DNA from: Pseudomonadota bacterium
GTDB taxonomy: Bacteria; Pseudomonadota; Alphaproteobacteria; Rhodospirillales; Rhodospirillaceae
Direction of reading: 5' to 3'
Length of the DNA stretch: 35,473 nucleotides
NCBI GenBank assembly: GCA_020160875.1
Contig: JAIUPE010000017.1
Location: forward strand, 1-35,473
Of the stretch, positions 30,766 to 35,473 are shown piece after piece. Positions within the stretch are counted from its first letter, which is position 1. Each line of letters opens with the position of its first letter. The notes beneath the pieces were generated by a model, which had not been told where the DNA came from, did not search any database, and saw only the letters and a list, made by a program, of their open reading frames with translations. Position numbers and translations under genes: made by a program.

Positions 30766-31419
30766 TTAGAACTCCGCTTCCAGTTCTTCGACCTCGTCCG
30801 GTTCGGTCTTGGCGGCTTCCGTCCAAGCGACGACCGGTTCCCACGCGCGGATTGTATCGCAATAAGCGCGACACACGGGATCGAGTTTTATGTCATAGGT
30901 GACGAAGCGTGTGCACACCGGCGCGTACATCGCGTCGGCCATGCTGGGCGTTTTGCCGAAAAGATAAGGTCCGCCATAGCGCGCGAGACAATCGCGCCAA
31001 ATCTCGCATACGCGCTCGATGTCCGGCTTCGCGCCCGTCCAAACCTTGAAACCGGGAAATTGAGCCTTGAGATTCATGGGGAGCGCCGAGCGCAGGTTCA
31101 TGAATCCGGAGTGCATCTCACCGCTGATGGAACGGCAATGCGCACGCGCCTTTGGATCGGACGGCAGCAACCCCGCATCCGGCCTCAGCTCGGCGAGATA
31201 TTCGGCGATGGAGAGCGTGTCCCAGACGGTTATGCCGCGGTGCTCCAGTCTCGGCGTCAGGAACGACGGCGATAATAAAAGGAGTTCCGCGCGGGTGGCG
31301 GGATCATCGATCCCGGCGATCTTTTCCGCGATCTCCAGGCCCGCCATTTTGCATAGGAGCCATCCCCGGAAAGACCAGGATGAGTAGTTTTTACTGGAAA
31401 TCGTAAGTGTCGCCGCCAT
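30766..31419 (-). CDS. Glutathione S-transferase family protein
   Basis: A 217-residue protein with the thioredoxin-like N-terminal domain ([24 protein letters not shown], with candidate catalytic serines in NYSSWS) and a helical C-terminal domain ([47 protein letters not shown]). The [14 protein letters not shown] box is the GST C-terminal signature. Substrate unknown. The stop is 65 bp before the bdhA start on the same strand, so they may be co-transcribed. The C-terminal tail is acidic ([10 protein letters not shown]). Confidence 0.88.
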   Translation of the reverse strand: MAATLTISSKNYSSWSFRGWLLCKMAGLEIAEKIAGIDDPATRAELLLLSPSFLTPRLEHRGITVWDTLSIAEYLAELRPDAGLLPSDPKARAHCRSISGEMHSGFMNLRSALPMNLKAQFPGFKVWTGAKPDIERVCEIWRDCLARYGGPYLFGKTPSMADAMYAPVCTRFVTYDIKLDPVCRAYCDTIRAWEPVVAWTEAAKTEPDEVEELEAEF

Positions 31420-31550
31420 TGGACCTCATGGCGGCCCCGGAGTTCCTCAACCCTATGGTTCGGCGCCGCAAAAGGATCATCTCGCACCGCAGCAAAAATT
31501 GCACTAGGCTTTTTCTGGGGAGAAGCCAGAATGCAACGAGCTGGGGATAG

Positions 31551-32765
31551 ATGCTTTATTCGTTTTATGAACAACAGCGTACGTGGAGCGAGCCGCTTCG
31601 CCAGATGGCGGGGCTAGCGCGCGATACGCTTATGCCGCTTACAATGTGGCCCGGCGGCGTCGGCATGTCGCATGTGACCGCGGCGTTCGACCTCCTCTCA
31701 CGGACCGCACTCACCCACGAGCATCCCGGTTACGATATCGATCATGTGTTGATCGACGGTCACCCGGTGCCGGTGACTGAGGAAATCGCGGCGACATCCC
31801 CCTTCTGTACCTTGTTGCGATTCAGAAAACCGAGCATCACCGGCCAGCCGAAGGTTCTGGTGGTCGCGCCGCTGTCCGGCCATTTCGCGACCCTTCTGCG
31901 CGATACCGTGCGCACGCTGCTCGCCGATCATGACGTTTTCCTGACCGACTGGCACAACGCCCGTGACATCCCCGTGACCCACGGCGACTTCGGTTTCGAC
32001 GACTGCATCGAACACATCATCAGCTTCCTGGAGACCATCGGCCCAAAAGCGCATGTGATCGCGGTGTGCCAGCCGTGCGTGCAAGTGTTGGCCGCCGTCG
32101 CGGTGATGGCCGAGAGCAAAAATCCGGCGACGCCGTTGTCCATGACCTTGATGGCCGGCCCCATCGACACCCGCGTGCAGCCGACGAAAGTGAATGAACT
32201 CGCCCTCAGTCACCCGATCGAATGGTTCGAGCAGAACCTGATCACCGAAGTGCCCGCGCCCCTCGCCGGCGCGGGGCGCAAGGTATATCCGGGCTTCCTG
32301 CAATTGACGGCGTTCATGTCGATGAACGGCGCACGCCATATGAAAGCGCATAGCGATCTTTATTCGCACCTCGCCACCGGCGATGTCGAACGCGCCAACG
32401 ACATCAAAACGTTTTACGATGAATATTTCGCGGTGTTCGATCTACCTGCGCGTTTCTATCTCGAGACAGTGAAGCGTGTGTTCCAGGACGCAGATCTCGC
32501 GCGCGGCGCCCTCACTTATAAAGGTAAGCCCGTAGACCCATCAGCGATCAAGAAGACCGCGCTGCTGACGGTCGAAGGCGAGCATGACGACATCTGCGCG
32601 GTGGGACAGACCTTAGCGGCTCATGACTTGTGTACGGGCCTGAAGCCTTTCCTGAAGCGCCATCACCTTCAACCGGGCGCGGGTCACTACGGTGTCTTCA
32701 GCGGCCGCAAATGGCGGACTCAAATTTATCCGCTGGTGCGCAACCTCATGCTTTCGGCGACCTGA
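31551..32765 (+). CDS. phaZ: Intracellular polyhydroxyalkanoate (PHB) depolymerase
   Basis: A 404-residue alpha/beta hydrolase of the intracellular PHB depolymerase family, which degrades native PHB granules. Family features are the start LYSFYEQQRTWSEPLR, VLVVAPLSGHFATLLRDTVRTLL, the DVFLTDWHNARDIP block, and the lipase-box-like AVCQPCVQVL where Cys176 replaces the usual nucleophilic serine. The charge relay is completed by Asp346 or Asp347 (VEGEHDDICAVGQT) and His379 (GAGHYGVFSG). GGGG lies close upstream of the ATG. The last ten codons and the stop are duplicated downstream as part of a 62-bp repeat. Confidence 0.95.
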   Translation: MLYSFYEQQRTWSEPLRQMAGLARDTLMPLTMWPGGVGMSHVTAAFDLLSRTALTHEHPGYDIDHVLIDGHPVPVTEEIAATSPFCTLLRFRKPSITGQPKVLVVAPLSGHFATLLRDTVRTLLADHDVFLTDWHNARDIPVTHGDFGFDDCIEHIISFLETIGPKAHVIAVCQPCVQVLAAVAVMAESKNPATPLSMTLMAGPIDTRVQPTKVNELALSHPIEWFEQNLITEVPAPLAGAGRKVYPGFLQLTAFMSMNGARHMKAHSDLYSHLATGDVERANDIKTFYDEYFAVFDLPARFYLETVKRVFQDADLARGALTYKGKPVDPSAIKKTALLTVEGEHDDICAVGQTLAAHDLCTGLKPFLKRHHLQPGAGHYGVFSGRKWRTQIYPLVRNLMLSAT

Positions 32766-32880
32766 TCGTCTTTCAGTTTGCCGGCCTTCGCCGGCGGGTG
32801 CGCAACCTCATGCTCCCGGCGACCTGATCGTCTTTCAGTTTGCCGGCCTTCGCCGGCGGGTGCGCAACCTTATGCCTTCG
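32735..32880. repeat. 62-bp tandem repeat (2.3 units) made from the 3' end of phaZ
   Basis: Units start at 32735, 32797 and 32859 (the last about 22 bp). Each full unit holds the last codons of phaZ (V-R-N-L-M-L-S/P-A-T-stop), TCGTCTTTCAGTTT, and a hairpin GCCGGC-CTTC-GCCGGC (32780-32795 and 32842-32857). Units 1 and 2 differ at two positions. From 32881 to 33020 I see no gene. Confidence 0.92.
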
Positions 32881-33020
32881 ACAATCGAGGCATCTTCGCG
32901 CGATGCGCGTATTTCTCACGCGATTGTGCCTACGACCTCTCATTCGATCCAATCCGGTCGCATTTTCTCCTCAATGTCGCGTTCAGCTTGTTGCCGAAGT
33001 GACGCGGATTGTTCGCGCAC

Positions 33021-33046
33021 GGAACCGGAGTTCCTTCTGTAACGTT
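33021..33046 (+). promoter_or_regulatory. EcfG-type general-stress promoter
   Basis: GGAAC (33021-33025), 17 nt, CGTT (33043-33046): an exact match to the alphaproteobacterial EcfG consensus GGAAC-N16/17-CGTT. The start would be near 33053, about 60 nt before the GTG of the RcnB-like gene. I found no second match to this pattern in the intergenic regions I checked. Confidence 0.6.
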
Positions 33047-33113
33047 TACACCCGGACTCGGTTCGTACGTGCCGGCTTCCCCCGAGTCACACCGGCGATT
33101 TAGGAGAACCCCC

Positions 33114-34007
33114 GTGAAAAAGCTCATCTTGAGCGCCACCGCCCTGACCTTCCTGGCCAGTTCCGTCGCGACGGCCATGCCTGTGGCGAAGGCGCATCCC
33201 GCCGTACAGAACGCAACCCTGTCTCAGCTGGTGCAATATCGCGGCGACGACCGTCGCGATTACGATCGCCGCCGCGACGACCACGATTTCAAACGCGGCG
33301 ACCGTTTGCCGCGCGGCCTGCGCGATAAACATCACGTCTATTACGGTTGGCGTGAAAGCAATCTGCCGCGCCCGCCCCGGGGTTATCAGTGGCTGATGAT
33401 CGGCGACCAATACGTGCTCGCCTCGATCTTCAACGGCCGGGTACGGGAGGTGCGCGATGTGGAGCGTGTGGAACGCCGCGCGGACCGTGAGGAACGCCGT
33501 GCGCGGCGTGAATACAGCCGCGCCGAACGTGAAGCACAGTGGCGTGCTCGCTATGCCCGCCAGTACAATCTGAATGACGACCAGTACTATCGCGAGTGCT
33601 CACGCAAGCCCGACCCCGCCGGCGCGCTCGTCGGCGCGGTGATCGGCGGGCTGCTTGGCAACGCCGCCGGGAACCGCCGCAATGAAACGACGACGACGAT
33701 CGTGGGCGTGGTCGCCGGCGGCGCCATCGGCGCGGCGCTGACCAGCAAGCTCGACTGCAACGACCGCAGTTACGCCTATAAGACCTACACCACCGGTTTC
33801 AACGCAGGCAAAGCCAATGCCTACTATGATTGGCGGAATCCACAGTCCGGCACGCGCGGCCAGCTGCATGTGCTCGACTATTACGAGGACGAAGACAACT
33901 TCAACTGCACCGTCTACAGCCAGAAGATCTGGATCGACGGCCGTCCGCAAGAAGCTCGAGGGCGCGCATGTCAGCAACCTGACGGTGCGTGGGCCATCAT
34001 CGACTAA
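33114..34007 (+). CDS. RcnB-like envelope protein with glycine zipper, GTG start
   Basis: A 297-residue exported protein. Signal peptide about 1-21; RcnB-type domain about 60-112 (KRGDRLPRGLRDKHHVYYGWRESNLPRPPRGYQWLMIGDQYVLASIFNGRVREV); a basic helix of Arg/Glu repeats 113-148; a glycine-zipper hairpin 170-212 (GALVGAVIGGLLGNAAG, IVGVVAGGAIGAAL) able to enter a membrane; and a C-terminal domain with paired cysteines (ECSRKP, KLDCND, NFNCTVY, RACQQP) ending AWAIID. The GTG at 33114 has TAGGAG about 7 nt upstream. A likely general-stress promoter precedes it. RcnB domains in E. coli affect nickel/cobalt homeostasis; here a structural or stress role in the envelope is as likely. Confidence 0.85.
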   Translation: MKKLILSATALTFLASSVATAMPVAKAHPAVQNATLSQLVQYRGDDRRDYDRRRDDHDFKRGDRLPRGLRDKHHVYYGWRESNLPRPPRGYQWLMIGDQYVLASIFNGRVREVRDVERVERRADREERRARREYSRAEREAQWRARYARQYNLNDDQYYRECSRKPDPAGALVGAVIGGLLGNAAGNRRNETTTTIVGVVAGGAIGAALTSKLDCNDRSYAYKTYTTGFNAGKANAYYDWRNPQSGTRGQLHVLDYYEDEDNFNCTVYSQKIWIDGRPQEARGRACQQPDGAWAIID

Positions 34008-34110
34008 CGGTGTGTGAAACAGCGCGCCCTCTAAACAAAAAATGCCGGCCGCCGCCGGCGGGGCGCGCATGTCAGCAACCTGACGGTGCGTGGGCCATCA
34101 TCGACTAACG
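33960..34110. repeat. 50-bp exact direct repeat duplicating the 3' end of the RcnB-like gene
   Basis: 33960-34009 and 34061-34110 are identical over 50 bp and include the final codons and TAA stop of the gene. The 51-bp spacer carries GCCGGC-CGCC-GCCGGC (34044-34059), preceded by an A-tract; read on the minus strand this is a hairpin followed by ATTTTTTG, a terminator shape. Confidence 0.95.
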
Positions 34111-34158
34111 ACCAGTGCCTTTCGCGCTGAACCCACGAAAGATTTGACGCCGAGGAAA

Positions 34159-34195
34159 GCCCGGCAGGTTGACGACCTGCCGGGCGACGGTTTTT
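34159..34195 (+). terminator. Rho-independent terminator after the RcnB-like gene
   Basis: A perfect 11-bp stem, GCCCGGCAGGT / ACCTGCCGGGC, with a 5-nt loop TGACG, then GACGG and TTTTT. It lies beyond the duplicated gene end. Confidence 0.88.
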
Positions 34196-34776
34196 AGCCG
34201 CGCGCGCCGAAATGGGGCGGCCTTCGCGGCCTCACTCATCGTGACGGCCTCAAAGTCGATCTCATTTCGCAGCCCAACAACACGTTCGGCCGCTCTTTTC
34301 CCAAAATCGTCGCGGTTTTGAAGTTTACGCCACGCGCATTACGCGCACGCCGGTGAAGCGATGGCGAGTCCGATCACGTCGGCGTTACCTCGGGCACCGT
34401 AAGACAAGCCGGCGATGCTAAAACTCAAGCGGGGCGCCGACGTGCAATATAACCACATCACCGGCGGGCATTTTTTGTCGTGGCGGCCCTTTTATGCGGT
34501 GACCGCGCCACAAATCACCAAGTCGATGGCAGACCACCGGCGATGCCCGCGGCACGTCCGTCCAAAGTGACGCGCGCACGGTTCAGCGCGGCGCCGCGGT
34601 CATCCGCCGCACATTGTGCAGCGCAGCAAAACCACAACGAGGTGAGCGGACTAAAGACCAACTCCATTTACAAGAAAAAGCTGTGCGGTTGATCAAAGGT
34701 GCGCGCGTTCGCTTGCTATTTAGGGCGTCTTTTGTTTCAGTCGCAGAATCAATCTGCAACGGAGGGGGTTTGTTCT
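34196..34776. other. Non-coding or degenerate region before cstA
   Basis: About 580 bp with no ORF I can defend. Short open stretches (for example 34415-34570, 51 codons) lack ribosome binding sites and recognisable motifs. GGCATTTTTTGT at 34467-34478 is the reverse complement of ACAAAAAATGCC at 34035-34046, hinting at a related terminator-like fragment in the opposite orientation. The last 100 bp probably hold the cstA promoter, but no clear boxes are visible. Confidence 0.5.
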
Positions 34777-35473
34777 ATGGGCAAGACAGCACAATGGGTG
34801 CTTTGGGGAGGTGTCGCCATACTTGGCGCTGCCTGTATGGGTGTTCTCGCGCTCCATGAAGGAGAGTCGATCAATGCCGCGTGGCTCGTCGTGGCCGCGG
34901 TCTGTACGTATGCGATCGGCTACCGGTTCTACAGCGCCTATGTGGCGAACACGGTTCTGGGCGTCGACCCGAACCGCCCGACGCCCGCCGTTCTGAAGAA
35001 CGACGGTCTCGATTACGTCCCTACGAATAAGTACGTGCTGTTCGGCCACCATTTCGCCGCCATCGCCGGCGCGGGTCCGCTCGTCGGTCCGACGCTCGCC
35101 GCGCAGATGGGTTATCTGCCGGGAACGATTTGGATCTTGGTGGGGGCCGTGTTCGCAGGCTGCGTGCAGGATTACGTGATCCTGTTCTTCTCCACGCGCC
35201 GCAACGGCAACACCCTGGGTCAGATGATTCGCGACAACCTCGGCAAGGACGCCGGGATCGTGGCCATCGTCGGCATCCTTTCCATCATGATCATCCTGCT
35301 CGCGGTGCTGAGCCTGGTGATCGTCAAAGCGTTGGCGGACAGCCCGTGGGGCGTGTTCACCGTCGCGATGTCGATCCCGATCGCGGTGCTGATGGGCCTT
35401 TACATGCGTCGCGGGATGAAGGCCCGCTTCGATCAGTGCTTTCGACGTCTGCACCGAACAGGTCACGCCTTCG
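34777..35473 (+). CDS. cstA: Carbon starvation protein CstA, N-terminal part (cut by window edge)
   Basis: The frame is open from an ATG at 34777 (GGAGGGGG upstream) to the window end, 232 residues. CstA family features are AYRFY-like YAIGYRFYSAYVANTVLGVDPNRPTPAVLKNDGLDYVPTNKYVLFGHHFAAIAGAGPLVGPTLAAQMGYLPGTIWI and GAVFAGCVQDYVILFFSTRRNG. CstA is an inner-membrane peptide/pyruvate transporter induced in starvation. Up to MGLYMR (about 211) the match is close; after that (RGMKARFDQCFRRLHRTGHAF) the sequence no longer resembles the expected RYxRPGR continuation. A frameshift or a misjoin near 35407 is likely. Confidence 0.9.
   Translation, partial: MGKTAQWVLWGGVAILGAACMGVLALHEGESINAAWLVVAAVCTYAIGYRFYSAYVANTVLGVDPNRPTPAVLKNDGLDYVPTNKYVLFGHHFAAIAGAGPLVGPTLAAQMGYLPGTIWILVGAVFAGCVQDYVILFFSTRRNGNTLGQMIRDNLGKDAGIVAIVGILSIMIILLAVLSLVIVKALADSPWGVFTVAMSIPIAVLMGLYMRRGMKARFDQCFRRLHRTGHAF

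Noticed and set aside
34415-34570. 51-codon ORF in the gap before cstA
   Set aside because: No ribosome binding site, no recognisable motif, atypical composition; kept only as part of the degenerate region.

Overview
The window is a GC-rich bacterial chromosome segment, most likely from an alphaproteobacterium. The reasons are a DUF2794 gene, a TPR anchor-bamB-der operon, a ferrochelatase with a cysteine-rich tail, PHB (polyhydroxybutyrate) mobilisation genes, TspO, and one sequence matching the general-stress (EcfG) promoter consensus. A Rhizomicrobium/Micropepsaceae-like lineage is possible, but that is inference. I see no rRNA, tRNA, CRISPR array, phage or insertion sequence. Genes are compact and strands alternate often. 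Several genes appear to start with TTG or GTG.

Layout. 1-3560: a truncated 2-hydroxyacid dehydrogenase, a small coiled-coil ORF, a secreted unknown, DUF2000, an HxlR regulator divergent from a MaoC dehydratase across a palindromic operator, and a DUF2214 membrane protein. 3682-9713: two tandem paralogous lipoprotein amidases facing a secreted acetamidase/formamidase-like protein, then a His-rich cupin and a DUF486 membrane protein. 9873-14597: an envelope cluster on the plus strand: a secreted two-repeat unknown, a CHRD-autotransporter, an outer-membrane barrel, a MerP-like HMA protein, a MerT-like membrane protein and an ETHE1-like metallo-beta-lactamase-fold enzyme. 14621-18989: an exported cupin, then der, bamB and a YfgM-like TPR protein, with a large inverted repeat between bamB and der. 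19232-21460: a small lipoprotein, DUF2794, a 33-aa membrane peptide, a MOSC protein and a methyltransferase. 21552-24807: an ArsC/Spx-like protein overlapping a hybrid histidine kinase, with a single-domain response regulator divergent from it. 24822-29794: TspO, a glycosyltransferase, a methyltransferase/PIG-L deacetylase fusion, ferrochelatase and DUF3293. 29927-32765: 3-hydroxybutyrate dehydrogenase, a GST and an intracellular PHB depolymerase. 33114-34007: an RcnB/glycine-zipper envelope protein. 34777 to the end: the start of carbon-starvation protein CstA, whose last residues no longer look like the family.

The most unusual signal is structural. At three separate genes (cupin near 8662, phaZ, RcnB-like) the last codons and the stop codon are duplicated just downstream. 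In the two longer cases a hairpin of the form GCCGGC-N4-GCCGGC lies one base before the duplicated segment. The most interesting functional candidates are the CHRD/OMP/HMA/MerT-like/persulfide-dioxygenase-like cluster and the methyltransferase-deacetylase fusion, whose two activities parallel NodB and NodS. All functional calls come from reading motifs by eye; no database search was run.
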